Below, in pieces: positions 24,701 through 40,127 of a stretch of 64,000 bases of DNA. Under the pieces are notes generated by a model. It did not search any database and was not told where the DNA came from. It worked only from the letters and a program-made list of their open reading frames with translations. Made by a program: the position numbers and the translations under genes. Within the stretch, counting starts at the first letter, position 1. The number at the start of each line of letters is the position of its first letter. The DNA is from Pholiota molesta (lineage: Eukaryota; Basidiomycota; Agaricomycetes; Agaricales; Strophariaceae), in NCBI GenBank assembly GCA_014925825.1, contig JACGCK010000009.1, positions 796,400-860,399 on the forward strand, in the 5' to 3' direction.

Positions 24701-27131
24701 CCCGAGCACGTCCGAGTACATCTTCTCCACCTTCCACCCGTCCTTCCCGCTGCCCGGGTGCACGGACACGACGAAGGACAGCACCTCCTTCCCCCGGTCG
24801 TTCGGGCGCACGAAGGAGTGCGAGACGGTGATCGTCGTGTGCGGCAGGTCCGCGGCGAGGAGCGGCAGAGCGCGGAAGGAGGGCTGCTGCGCTGCTTCCC
24901 GCGCGCCCGTGTCTTGCTGCTGCGCCTGCTGCTGGGCTTGGGCGTCGGGCGGCGGGGTCAAACCTGTGGACTCGGTCCGCTGGACAGGCGGCTGCTGCCC
25001 GGGGTACGGAGGCTCCTGCATGGTGGGGTAGGCCTCGTCGCCAGGCGGGTGCGACAGGCTATTGTGCTGATCGGGCATTGCTTGCGCGTGTTTTGACGGA
25101 GACGGCGCTGGGGCCGGCGGTGGCGGCGACTGCAGGGAGTGTGAGGACGGCTGCTGCTGCTGTTGTTGCTGCTGCGGTGGTGGTGGGGCGGGTTGGGCGT
25201 AAAGGAGCGTCGCTGGGTCCTGGCCGCCCAGGCTCTGCTGCCGTGGCATGTACATGGGGGACGGCGGCGGGAGCGGAAATTCTTCAGCACCCACACGTGA
25301 CTTTTCCCGTCGCTTGCCCGGGGTCGCCTCGCCCGGGGTGGGGGAGTGGGTCAGGTAATTGTTCGTGAAATCGGCTTGGGAAGATGCGTATGCTAAATAA
25401 CTCGTGGTCGTATTGTTCGTATTGTTGTCCTGGGAAGAGCGGGTGTGCGGTGGGAGGCTGTCAAAGGCTGGGGTTTATTGTAAAGGTCAGTGGCCAGGAA
25501 CCAGGATGGGATGGCTTATTGTGTTATACGCACATGTATTGCTAGCGTTGACGGTGATATCTCCAGGATTATCAGCCGTGGCATCCAGCTCGGATCCCTC
25601 CTCGTCTTCTTCCTCTTCCTCCTCCATATCAAGAAATTCGCTCTCGCGGCCAATGTCCTTCGATTCGCTCGGGGGTGGGTATACAGCGTTGGACAGCTTC
25701 GACCGGGCGGTGAAGGTCTCTGCGCGCGGGCTGGCCACGGGCGACTCGGTCATGTTCTGGATGTACCTGCTGGCCTCGTCCGGCAGCGATATGCGCGAGT
25801 CGCGCGAGCCGAAATGCGGGCGGGTGTCCACGCCGAGCAGCTGCGGCGACGGGCTGGGCGCCGGCGGCGAGCTGACCACCGCGGGCGACGAGGCCGCCGG
25901 CGACAGGGCCCGCTGGCGCGCGAGGAGGCTCTCGGACGACGCGCTGAACGGGTTGTGGAAGTGCGCGGGGGCGGTGGCTGGGGTAAGCGCCGCGGGGTGG
26001 TGCTGTTGCGATGGCGTGGGCTGATTGCCGCCGAAATTATGCGAGCTGATGCTGGACGAGCCCGAGTTCGTGGCGGAGTTCGAGGAGAGGACGCTGCTGC
26101 CAGAGGTGACGACGCTGCTGACGCTGTCGGCGAGGCTGGGTTTTCGGGGGTGGGGCAGCGGGCGCGGGGCCGGGGGCGCATAAATGCCGTTTCCGCCAGG
26201 GTTGTGTGTCATGTTGGTTTGCTCGCCAGAGGTGGGCGGTTTGGAGGAGGTGGAGGAGTCGGGTGAGTCGGAGATGGTATATGCGGAGAGGGTATCGACG
26301 CGAGTGGGTACGACGAGGGGAGAAGGTGAGGGTCTGGAGGACTGCCGCGCAGGGGTAATGGGGGCAGGCAGGGGCGGACCTGGAGGCGGGCTGCTGCTTC
26401 TGGTTGAGGCTAGGTAGGAGGGCTGGTTGCCGTTGAGCTGATAAGAGGTCTCGTTTGAGCGAAATGCCATGGGATCGTAGGAACGAGAGGGCTGAGGGGG
26501 ATGGGGGTGATGGGAACTTCGTGGAGTGGCTGTAGAGGTGAGATGAGAATGGAACACGAGATGATTCGTGATAGTACCTACCAATGTCATCAGAATTGTG
26601 GCGAGGATTCGAGCCTCTATTTTGAGAGGTGGGTTGGTTGATGGATGTGACGCTGGAAAGAGTGTCTAAGCTTGGCCGTGAACCGCGTTCCCTCTGACGC
26701 TTGTCGGAGACGCCGTTGGGAACGCCGTTGAGGGCGGCCAGTTTGGCCTTGTAGGAATCACGCTCGCTACGAATGCGTTCGAGCTCCTTGAGGATTTGGT
26801 TGTAGCCCGTGCGTTGCTTTTCGATCAGTTTCCAGAGTTGGGTATTTTGGCCAGACAGGACATTGCGGTCGGTGACGACCTGTTCCAGGGCGGCCTTTAT
26901 GGGATCTGGCGACGAAGCATGCTGTCGCAGGAGCGCCTCTACGGTGATAGGTTGGGGGGCGACCTGGCCAACGGGGGCAGAGGTGGAAGCAGAGGGCAGG
27001 TGGGTAAACGACGCCGAGGCAGAGGAGGACGCTGTCTGGCGGAGGGAGGGCGCTGGGGAGGGCTGTGAGGCAGGGAAGGGGTGGCGGTCAGCGGATCTTG
27101 TGGGGGTGGCCTGGGGATTGGAGTAGGCCAT
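21794..27131 (-). CDS. BEM3: PX-PH-RhoGAP protein, Bem3-like
   Basis: This is a large GTPase-activating protein, around 1600 aa, expected to switch off Cdc42/Rho at polarity sites. It starts MAYSNPQATPTRSADRHPF, followed by a coiled coil (QNTQLWKLIEKQRTGYNQIL, then ELERIRSERDSYKAKLAAL). A long Ser/Pro-rich disordered region carries a poly-Gln run near 25150-25180 and a poly-Ala run near 23490-23515. The PX domain spans about 24590-24870, with TITVSHSFVRPNDRGKEVLS and EKMYSDVLGLDQRVR. The PH domain lies at about 24360-23990 with KEGYLTKRGKNFGGWKTRFF and a Trp near its end (DSWVEMLVRYY). The RhoGAP domain is at about 23060-22350, with the arginine finger in GIYRLSGSSAVIKGL and the NVNKMTMRNVGIVFSP helix. 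The PX-PH-RhoGAP order is that of yeast Bem3. All checked junctions keep frame. Divergent from serine dehydratase with 171 bp between starts. Confidence 0.92.
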
Positions 27132-27302
27132 GGCCGTCGAGCACAGAGATCAGTTCATGTTGCCACCCAAATAATTACTCACACGTGACCCCAACTTCTC
27201 GTCTCCACCAATCATATTCTGCTCCTACTTACTCCAACCACTGTCTGCTGTAGTAGCGTAGGCCATACGCTTTCTTTCTTTCTTGTGCTGTCCATCAGAC
27301 AG
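27132..27302. promoter_or_regulatory. Bidirectional promoter, RhoGAP / serine dehydratase
   Basis: A 171 bp gap between divergent start codons must contain both promoters. It is pyrimidine-rich toward the serine dehydratase start (27260-27295). Inferred from arrangement. Confidence 0.55.
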
Positions 27303-30902
<3,600 letters not shown>

Positions 30903-32227
30903 GGTTGTTGGTTTTCTAGATCATCACATCGTGCGCTTTGTCGTCTTGCTTCTGAGTCTGTTTTTTTCCCTTGGACTTGGAAAAATTTCTCTTGATCGTG
31001 CGTATATCATACATATATAGATTCTTCGTAGAAGCCCGATAGAACATGTTAGAATTTGGTTTTTAGATGGTCAGAGTATTATAGACTCGACGTGACATGT
31101 CAAAGTGTGGCATCGGCTGTGGGTGGGTCGCAGTTCGATCTTTCGTGTCGAAGCGGGATACGTGGACGCATGCATGCAGCGCGCGCGTCTCCGCAGAGCC
31201 CACGGCACTGCGCAGCCTGAGTTCGGAACCATGCGATGTGGGAGAATCAGAACGTTCTTCTTGGGAGGATGTATGCTCGGTGTAGGTACGTGTTCATGTC
31301 TATGTATTCATTTAAGCATCATGGTGACTCGAAATGAAGCCAAGTACAGTTAGGGTGGAATTACAGGGCGGCGTACGTGTTAATTTAGGAGAACTGCCAT
31401 AAGTGGGTGGAGCCGTGGATGCGACTTCCACTGAGGCACATATACTTACGAGAGAGGCTTGGTGTGCGCAATTTTATTTCGTGGGCGTGATGAGATGGAT
31501 CTTGGATCAATCATGTTCTGTGGGTAGCGCACACGCAGGCTCCTAGGCGACAGCGCTAAGCAGAGCAATGACTCGGGAAGAAGAAATATATAGACGGCCG
31601 TCCCCAGAGAATCAGACGCGAGCAGCGTAGGTGACAGGGAAGGGCGGTATGTGCACACAACCTGCATATGGTGGAGGTTGTAAGCGAGAGTGTTTTGTTG
31701 GCTGTTGAAACGTTGACAGTGTGTTCGAGAATCCGATTAGACATTTCTGTCTGTCCATCATTGTGATCTTTCAGGAGAAGAAATCCGAAAGCCGAGATTG
31801 AAGATGGATGGTTGAGAGCCGAAGAGAACCGTCGACGAGAGTTATCGTATTTGTTGGGCCTCGCAGAAAAAGAAAAAGGACTATAGAAAAAAGTGGGTAG
31901 CTTCGCTGGGGGGGTTCGTCGAGTCTTACTCGGGCCAGCATGTTTCTAAATGATGGGATGGCTGTAGACCGTCCTGGTAGTCCTAGTGAAGAGGTCTTGC
32001 ACCTAATACATACTCTGAATTTGCTCTGAATCCTGGGCCTGATGGTTGTCGAACAAAGAGTAAAGATGAACGTTGCCACCGTTGGGCAGCTCGGGCGGGC
32101 CGGGCATACCGGCCTAGCGGTGGATCGTCGATCGCGAGCTTGTTCCTCGCAAACGTTGACGGCCTGGTGCCCTCTCCTATGTTCTTCCTTGCTCCTTGCT
32201 CCTATTTTCGAAGCTGCATCTTCTGAA
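30903..32227. other. Intergenic, 1.3 kb
   Basis: This stretch holds the 3' UTR of serine dehydratase and the upstream region of the DUF1295 gene. Short frames on both strands are unsupported. I see no repeat or RNA gene. Confidence 0.5.
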
Positions 32228-33856
32228 ATGTCACCCGTACATGCTCTGGATCGGTATTATCTGGCTCTGACGTTGCTTGTGACCGTTGCATACCAGCTAT
32301 GTGGCTTCGCTATCGCCTGGACTCTGCAGTTTGACAAGATTACGGACTTTACTGGAGGTGTGTCCATGGGTTCTCAGGCTATCTTTGAGCTAGAGAAGAG
32401 CTGACAGTTACCCTCTTTTTGAAGGATCAAATTTCTTCTTTCTAGGTAGACATATCTATGGTCAACGGCGGAATACGATCTAGACTAAGGCGCTTTCAAT
32501 TAGCACTCTTGACGCTACTGGCTGGGAATACATATCATGCGAGGAATATTGGTTAGTACATGAGCTTAATGATACTTATGGCTCGCTAAATTTGAGGGCA
32601 TAGTTGCTAGCGTGTTGGTGATGATTTGGGCTGTTAGGATTGCAGGTTCGTTTTCTCTTCAACAAATCAATTCAAAGAAACCAATCTAAGTATGTCTAGG
32701 GTTCCTCCTTTTTCGTGTCTTGAAGATGGGAAGTGACAATCGTTTCGACGAAATTCGTTCCCACTTTTGGAAGTTCTTAGGTTCGTCTGCTAGTGAAATA
32801 TCCATATGTTCTCATCCAATCGCATAATCCCATGAAGGCTTCTGGATTGGTACGTTTTCATCATACCAAGTATGTTAGTACAAAAACCTGATTTTATCTA
32901 TAGGTCAAATACTCTGGGTTAGTCACTTTGCTTGGTCAACATTCCCAAGTTGTATTCATGTTTGGGCGTAGATCTGGACGGTGTCTCTCCCTTTGACTAT
33001 CCTGAATTCGCCAGCTGTCTCTGATCTAAATTCGGGAGGATCCAATCCTAAATTTGGGACTTCTCGCGATATTGCTGGAATCGTTCTTTGGGCTCTTGGT
33101 TTCTTCATCGAATCTGTTGGTGATGCTCAAAAGGTAAACAGAATTAATTTTACTACGAATTTCGTACTGATACGCCAACACACCCAGTACTATTATAAAT
33201 CTCAAAAGATCATCCCGAAAGGCCAGCCAACGAATGTAAGCCCTGAATGGACTCTTTTCATACTGATTCTTGTAACCCAAATCGTTAACAGAGAGGACTC
33301 TGGAAATGGTCTCGCCATCCACCGTACTTTGGAGAGTGAGTATCGCCCTTTATACTTCTTGTGATCATGTATTGAACATTTACGATCCCTCAGGATAATG
33401 TGCTGGTGGGGTATATGGATACTTTGTTTATCACCTACGGTAGATGGCCACCTCTCATCTGCCTCTCGCTCAGCACAATATGGAGCTATTGTGTCCCCAA
33501 TCTTTACATTGCTGTGAGGGTGTCCTTTCCTAGACCAATTTGGGACATATGGCTAACCTTTCGATAGATTATTGATGTTCGGTTCTGGGATGCCGACTGC
33601 AGAAAAGCCAACAGCCCGGAAATTCTATTTATTGTCTCACGGCGCGGATGCTGAGGAGGGATACTCAAACGCATGGACAGAGTACAAGACATACCTTCAG
33701 AAGACTTCGATCTTGATTCCCTTGCCACCCTTCTTATACCGACCGCTTCCGACAATCCTGAAAAGGACGTTGTTGTTGGACTTCCCCATCTATCAGTTTC
33801 ATGAATCGTCGGATGGTGCAGCTGCGTTGGAAGCTGAGAGTAGTAAGCGTCCATGA
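32228..33856 (+). CDS. DUF1295 / steroid 5-alpha-reductase-like membrane protein
   Basis: This is a multi-pass membrane protein of the DUF1295 family, related to isoprenylcysteine methyltransferase and steroid 5-alpha reductase. The start is MSPVHALDRYYLALTLLVTV. Spliced segments give FAIAWTLQFDKITDFTGGSN, FLALLTLLAGNTYHARNIVA, LVMIWAVRIAGFLFFRVLKM, the DNRFDEIR loop, FWIGQILWIWTVSLPLTIL, and WALGFFIESVGDAQKYYYKS. The family core [20 protein letters not shown] holds the Asn/Arg-His-Pro-x-Tyr-Phe-Gly-Glu cofactor-binding motif, here with RHPPYFGE complete. The tail LYRPLPTILKRTLLLDFPIY ends ESSKRP before the stop at 33854-33856. About nine small GT-AG introns are present, all frame-keeping. 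Fungal members are abundant but their substrate is not established. Confidence 0.88.
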
Positions 33857-34292
33857 ACTCGGGAGCCTCTGGCTCAGTTTGTATCAATTATCTTGTATGT
33901 ATTGGATCGTTCATCTTTGAATGGCCTTGTTCCTGTGTAGATCAGCATCAACACCATAGCTTTGGTCACTCGACTACCCTAGCACTTCCCAAAGGATGTT
34001 GAACGGATGGTAGGTCATCATGATCATGATCCCAGTATTGCTACCATAGTATTTAGTACAAGTAGTTGTACTACCGCAGTACTCAAGTGCAGTGTTATTA
34101 GGTTACTCACGTGAGCGCCGCGGAATACTTACAGAGGTCGCACTTAAAAGTTGAAGGTGTTGTTCAGCCCCTTCATGTGTATCTATTAACGCCAATTTCT
34201 CTCGCCCTTATTCCGACTATTTTACATATCTATATCCTTTGGAATTTTACGATACCCGGTGTCTGCGCCCTGGAGGCACGCCCTTTGTAAAT

Positions 34293-36533
34293 ATGGCCTT
34301 CAAAATGTCGGATCCTGCTGCTGTCATGTCAGTTTATTCGTCGATAATCGAACCTGACAACCATTATAATTGGTGAGCGCTCGGGCTTTGAGCGATTAGA
34401 AGAATTCTTGTTTCTTACTTCCTATCTTTCAATGAAGGTTGATCCTTCATTATCCAGGCGAATCTGTGAGAAGTACTTCGTCGATCTTTCAAGGACGCTG
34501 AGACTGACCCACCCCTTCCCCCTCCAGTATGATGAATTGGGCTTACATTCCTATGGCATGGACGGACTGGAAGAGCTAAAGACCAAGCTCACAGACTATG
34601 ATGTATCTATTGCTTTTTATCGGGAGGAGTTGGACATCGACCCAGGCTATATCATAATTAACTACATACCCCCATCCATTTCTGGAGTAAAACGTGGTAT
34701 GTTTCTCAATAGGAACAGAACAATTAAACACCGTTGACGACGTTTTTTCCATCTTTAGCGAGGACTTTAGTGCACTCGCGACGGGTTGGAGCGATCTTTA
34801 AGGTTCGGCTACATGCGCCTCGTGCCACTCATTGTTCTTTATCACGCTCATTGTTCTGCCACAGAAACACCAAACAATATATACGGTGGATAGCCTGTCG
34901 TTGCTAACGGCAGAGACTATTCATCAAGCCATTGTAAATCCTGAGGCCGCCGTTGCTCCCCCCAAACACTTGACTTCTTCATCTCGAGCCTCTGATCCTA
35001 CATCTTATCCGCCGCAAGAACAACGCGATACCTATAACCTTGACTCAGTACAACGCGCTCTCCCTCCGCTACAGCCTGTAAGGCTTCATCAAGAACAACG
35101 AGATACCCCTAATACCCAACAAGCTCTTCCTCCACTTCGACCTGTGAGGGCGCAAGCTCCAGAACAACACGATAACCATACCCCTATACAAGCCCTTCCG
35201 CCACTTCAGCCTGTGCGACCTCAGAACAGGAAACCCAGCCCGCCAAAGGCGATAGTAACCGATATGGCCCGCCGCTCATTCACTGCAACGTATGCACCTG
35301 AGGTGCAGCCTCCGACGACGGTCCCTCCGGTGCCACCCCTGCCCAAGGGCGGCAGCATGTTCACCAATTTGCTGCGACGCAAGAAACGGACGGATGATTC
35401 TTATGATGACATGGACGATCTGCCACCGCCGACACCCCCTAAAGATAAGGGCGTCCATCAGGTCGCTCAGTCGTACTCTTTGCCTACGGGGCCTTCTGGC
35501 AGGAACCAGCCCCTCCGCCACCATCGCTCTCACAGCTTGTCGGAATTTGCGATCATCTCTCATGTCCGTGGCTCTGACGAGATCATCGTCGAGTCTGAAA
35601 GAAGATACCAGCCACATCAAGCATTCACTCTACGCCCGTCGGGCAAATGGGCGCAAGAGCTTCCTAGCGATCCGGCAGAGAGAGCACGTCGGCGCCGAGA
35701 AGCTCAGCTCCAGCGCGAAAGGGAGGAGCAGGAGGCTCTGGAGGAAGAGGCTGAGAGGCAGCGGCAACTCCGACTGCAGAAGGAGGAATTCGCACAACGG
35801 GAGAAGGAGGAGGAGGCGCGCCGCAAAGTGGAGACTGAACGCGAGATTCGCAGGATAACTGCTGAGCGGCGGCGGAGAGAGATGTTGGAGAAGGAGGAGG
35901 AAGAACGCAAGCGGCAGGAGGCAGAGGAGCGGAAACGAATTGATAGGGAGCGGCGATTGGAGGAGCATCGGCGGCTGGAGGAGTGGCGACAGGAGCAGGC
36001 GCGGAGGGGTGAGATGGCAGCTCGTCAAGCTGAGGAGACGAAGCGGCGTGAAGAGGCGGAGCGGAAGGCAAAGATACAACGAGCTGCGGCTAAACTCAAG
36101 CGCGCAAAGGAGGATTCGGACCTTACTGGGTGGATAACTGTTCAGACTGCCGATTCGCTTTCGTGGAAGCGGAGATTCTACAAGTTTGTGGGCAGTAAGG
36201 TGTATCTTTACAGAAGCCCGCAGGTAAGGAACTTGTTTTGGTGCTGTTAGCTGAGAATTTCTGATGAACTTCATGTAGGATATGACACTTTTTGAGGAGG
36301 CCGACCTCAAAGGCCAGGTGCGCGGACTCAAGGAATGGAACGAGGGCTACGATGACCTGGAAGCCATTGCATTCTCTTTCGTGGTGGAGTTCAGGACGAC
36401 AGGCTTCATTGGGCTATGTTTGCTGATTCTGAAGAAGAGAAGGTGTGTGGTCTCTGTCTGATGTGACTGGCAGCTGCTGATATGTGTACAGTACCAAATT
36501 TTAGGACTATTCAAGATAGCGGCAGGTCTGTAG
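34293..36533 (+). CDS. ADF-H / coiled-coil / PH actin-binding protein (one frame break)
   Basis: MAFKMSDPAAVMSVYSSIIE opens an ADF-H (cofilin-type) domain. Splicing that keeps frame gives HYNWLILHYPGES, ELGLHSYGMDGLEELKTKL, YIIINYIPPSISGVKR and ARTLVHSRRVGAIFK, as in Abp1/drebrin/coactosin proteins that bind actin filaments. A Pro/Gln-rich linker has three near-repeats of the pattern LPPLQPVR, each after an EQ-D block (35020-35225). Then comes a long Glu/Arg coiled coil (35660-36110), and a C-terminal PH domain from LTGWITVQTADSLSWKRRFY to DSEEEKYQILGLFKIAAG. Inside the PH domain, after SFVVEF (36392), the frame shifts by one: the PH-like continuation DDRLHWAMFADSEEEK needs one more base. The break sits at TTCAGGACG, where a doubled A would repair it. 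Family architecture is clear; the exact cellular role is inferred. Confidence 0.82.
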
Positions 36534-36619
36534 TTTAGTGCAGGTTTAGTGTATGATAGATTAGTTAGCATGAAATGTGACGTGTGACACGGTGTTACGT
36601 GGAGGGGTTTGAGTTGGGA

Positions 36620-37924
36620 ATGTTCTCTCCTCGTCTCCCCATGGCGGGTCTGCTGTCCCCAAAACCCGTTTCTTATCTCCAGCAGGGAAACGGCCAGTTC
36701 AACACATATGGCCGAGGTCTCTCCAACTTTTCAGAAACGCCTCCGCTCTCTGGCGGCACATCCGCCCAAGGGCACCACCAGCTTCCCCAAGCGTACCCCA
36801 ACGGCAATGGAACCATAATAACGCCGGCTTGCATGAAGATGGCAAAATATACGGTCTCGTCATTGAGTTGATGGATCCTAATACCAGAGAAGGCGCCTTG
36901 TTGGAGCTGAGCAAAAAGAGGGAGCAGTACGATGATTTGGCCCTCGTTCTCTGGCATTCGTTTGGTATGTCTCGCCGCAGCAAAGCAGCAGGCCCGCCCG
37001 CTTAGTTTCCCTCCCACAGGTATTATGCCCGCTCTTTTGCAAGAGATTGTCTCCGTCTATCCCCTGCTTTCCCCTCCCAATCTTACGGCCCATGTTTCGA
37101 ACCGCGTCTGTAATGCGCTGGCATTGCTCCAATGCGTCGCTTCTCATTCAGAAACCCGCCAGCTTTTTCTTAATGGTGAGTCAAGATTTCAAGTGTGCGA
37201 AGCGGATCTTGTATTGAATTTACAACAGCACATATACCCCTGTTTCTGTATCCATTTCTCAACACCACCTCGAAAACCCGCCCATTTGAATATCTTCGCT
37301 TGACGTCGCTTGGGGTCATTGGTGCTCTTGTCAAGGTGCGTCGGTATATTTGGATGACATATCCTGGGTCTGACATGTCCAATAATTTGCAGCAAAACGA
37401 TAACAATACCGTAATCCACTTCCTTTTGTCCACCGAGATAATACCCCTTTGCCTGCGCATCATGGAGACTGGTTCCGAGTTATCAAAAACAGTGGCGATT
37501 TTTATCGTTCAGAAAATCCTATTGGACGAGACGGGTCTAACCTACATCTGCCACACCTATGAGAGGTTCTACGCTGTGGGAACTGTCCTCAGCAACATGG
37601 TCAACCAGCTTGTCGAAACACAAGCTGTTCGCCTATTAAAACATGTTGTACGCTGCTATCTACGACTCAGCGACAACCTTCGGTACGTTCTTTTGATCCT
37701 CTTTGCATCAATCAATGCTTATTTTTTCGCCGGCGGAATTTAGCGCCCGAGAAGCTCTGCGGGCATGTCTACCCGAGCCATTGCGAGACCAAACATTCAG
37801 CACACTCCTAAAAGTATGTGCTTGATCGTTTCTTCAAGCTGCTCGATGACTGACGAGACGATAGGGCGATATGGTTACTAAACGATGTCTCACAACCCTT
37901 TTGAATAACCTCAGCGAACCTTAG
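36620..37924 (+). CDS. CAF40: CCR4-NOT subunit CNOT9/Caf40 (Rcd1-like; one frame break)
   Basis: This is a core subunit of the CCR4-NOT deadenylase complex. The start [20 protein letters not shown] opens a Gln/Gly/Pro-rich tail. The armadillo-repeat Rcd1 domain follows: [119 protein letters not shown] and [17 protein letters not shown]. It ends [19 protein letters not shown] at 37924. Introns are small and GT-AG. The N-terminal frame and the Rcd1 frame do not match at 36808-36811: PNGNG must be followed by [12 protein letters not shown], which needs one extra base after GG. The break lies just before the conserved domain, so the domain itself is intact. Confidence 0.88.
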
Positions 37925-38327
37925 CGCGCTCATGGCGGCCTGGACATTATTTTGCTCATTTTCACTCATATCCACCACATTGTTATATTTTGCATGGTAA
38001 TTATTGCATGGTAGAAGCCAAAGATGTAGTACCACATAGGGATTCTAATAAATAGTTGTATTATGTGTCGTTATATTTACTAGAGTAATTGCTGCTATTG
38101 GCAGCAGAGACCTTGCTTGCTGAGCGCTGGTGCCGCGAACTGCCCCGGAACATTAAAGTTACTGCGATTGTAGGTTGACTTCGTTAGATACACATAAGTT
38201 GACATATCTGGTTTGGATTGCGTTAGTTATGTGAGAGGTATAGCATTTCGTGGAAGAGGTTTCGACAGGGCCTGACTCGCTGAGCTTTGACGGTTCAAAA
38301 AATGTTTGTCAAGTTTTGGCGTTTTTC
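37925..38327. other. Intergenic, convergent 3' ends
   Basis: About 400 bp between CAF40 and the ankyrin-like remnant. AT-rich 3' UTR-like sequence; no further feature seen. Confidence 0.5.
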
Positions 38328-39700
38328 TCATCGAGGGAGCCCTAAGTAGAGATCTGCAAGGAAATCTCTGACGTCTCTGGAACGTCCAAATTCCTCTTCC
38401 TTCTTTCTGGCTTTTTTGATCTTGAACAAATGAGCGTCACTTGGAGATGTTGTATTGGTAGCCCTAAGGATGGCAAATTGTTTCTGGAAAAATGCCTTAC
38501 ATTCAGGCTTCGCTTCAGATACCATGGCTGTGTCTTCAACTTTCTTAGCAGCTTCCTCTTCGTGTTGTTGAACAAGTCGGACTTCGCCTGCCTTCTCTGA
38601 GATTTCTGCTTCAAGGAGGATCATATTAAAGTTGACCCAATTCAAGAGACTACGGTGTTCATTGATACTGGAATATTGATATAGTACATGCTTCAGACCG
38701 AAGTCAGTCGTGAAACCAAGCGCAGCGAGGAGTTTGACAATATCATCACGGCAACTTCAAGAGGTTGATAGGCAAGCTCCAATGAGTTATGCACCAAACC
38801 ATAAGAGGTCGTCCGTGTACGCATTTCTGAGGGTCTGTTGATCAGAAACATGTTAACATCAATCTGACCTAGAGGGCGAATTAACTTACGCAGCATCAGA
38901 AGCTTTCATAACATCTGGCTCGTCGAGTTCCAGCTTTGCTCCAGCATAATTCCAAGGACAGTGAAGTTCCTTTTCCTGATCGCAGTGACAACAGGGAAGA
39001 TCACATCCTGCAATTGGTTTTCATTTTCAGGGAAGTTGAGGATGGTGACAGCGCGAAAGTCGCAGCGCAGGAGGGTCTCCACAAGTTTTGTCCGACCAGC
39101 AATCACCGCGTGATGGCAGATGGTTCGCATTTCAGCGTCAGCGGTAGACGAAATAACGGAAGGAAGCTGGAGGAGGCGCTCATTTGCGGAGAATAGTGAG
39201 AGTCAAGGGATGGAGGGATTTTTGTGATATAATTATCCGTCTTCTTTGAAGGAAGTGAGCAAGGGATCCATATATGATGGCATATGTAAGAGCAGAAAAG
39301 CCAAAGTCCCAGTGGAACTCGTCGACCACGATGATGTTGGGCTGATCATCTCTTCAATGGGATTTCATTCTGAGGAGCAATGCTGTCTTCCTCCATGCTA
39401 TCTTCGTCTTCACTTCCTTCGTCTTCTTCGTTCTCCTCATCCGGAAGCATCTTCATCGGAATGGGAGCTCCAGTTTTCTTCAGATGAGATACGTCCGGCT
39501 CATCGGTCGTGACCATCTTGATATTGTCTTCATCATCTTCGACCTTCAGGTCTGCGGCTTTCTTGGTGATGTTTCAAGCAATTTAAGTCCTCCAGACATT
39601 CTTCGATAGTGCCGCGCAGGATGATGATGGAGACGACGGCCTTTGTTCTTAGGGTTGAAAGTGGCTATTGCAATCGAGTTAGCTTAGCAAACGCATTTCA
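38328..39700 (-). pseudogene. Broken ankyrin-like protein gene
   Basis: Protein-like segments run in order along the minus strand but in changing frames. They begin with TKAVVSIIILRGTIEECLED near 39640, then an acidic run (KMLPDEENEEDEGSEDED) near 39440. Next come NIIVVDEFHWDFGFSALTYA and IIYGSLAHFLQ near 39250-39340, and MRTICHHAVIAGRTKLVETL near 39130-39070. FPVVTAIRKRNFTVLGIMLE and ELAYQPLEVAV follow, then DDIVKLLAALGFTTDFGLKH, and a Lys/Glu-rich end finishing FLADLYLGLPR at 38328. Helix-loop pairs such as HHAVIAGRTKLVETLL and DDIVKLLAALG are ankyrin-like. At least three frame changes are not explained by GT-AG introns; one, near LEVAV/DDIV, is repaired by a single added base. It is either a decayed gene or a real gene hit by deletion errors. 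I do not recognise the family. Confidence 0.55.
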
Positions 39701-40127
39701 TAAAACATGATAAGTAGGCACCCCGTTCTCGCGCCTATCCTTCTCGTCCAACGGTACGACATGCTGAGTGTAGAGGTCGGTCTGGCGCGCGTAGTACCCA
39801 TAGCATCTGGAGCTGCAAATACGACAAAAAGACCGACATAGGGTTTCCTGGCCGAATAACTCCACTTCTTCGACGAGAGATGGCTGCGAGACGGCGTCCC
39901 GCGACAACGCGTGAGATGAAGCTTTAAATTTCAGGTGTTAGCTGCATTGCTTTGTGAGGTTGTTGTCGCTGGCCGTCCGCGTCCTGGTATTTACGACGTT
40001 CGTGAACTGTAATCATCGGGCCCCGGGAGTCAAGCGGCGTTGTGATTAAAGTTTGCACATGACCACGAATGGGCGCTCCGTGGTGGGAAATCGGAAGTAT
40101 AGCGCTCGGTCGTTAACGGCGACCACG

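Noticed and set aside
31097..31353. Short plus-strand ORFs after serine dehydratase
   Set aside because: Lie in probable 3' UTR, no motif, two frames overlap.
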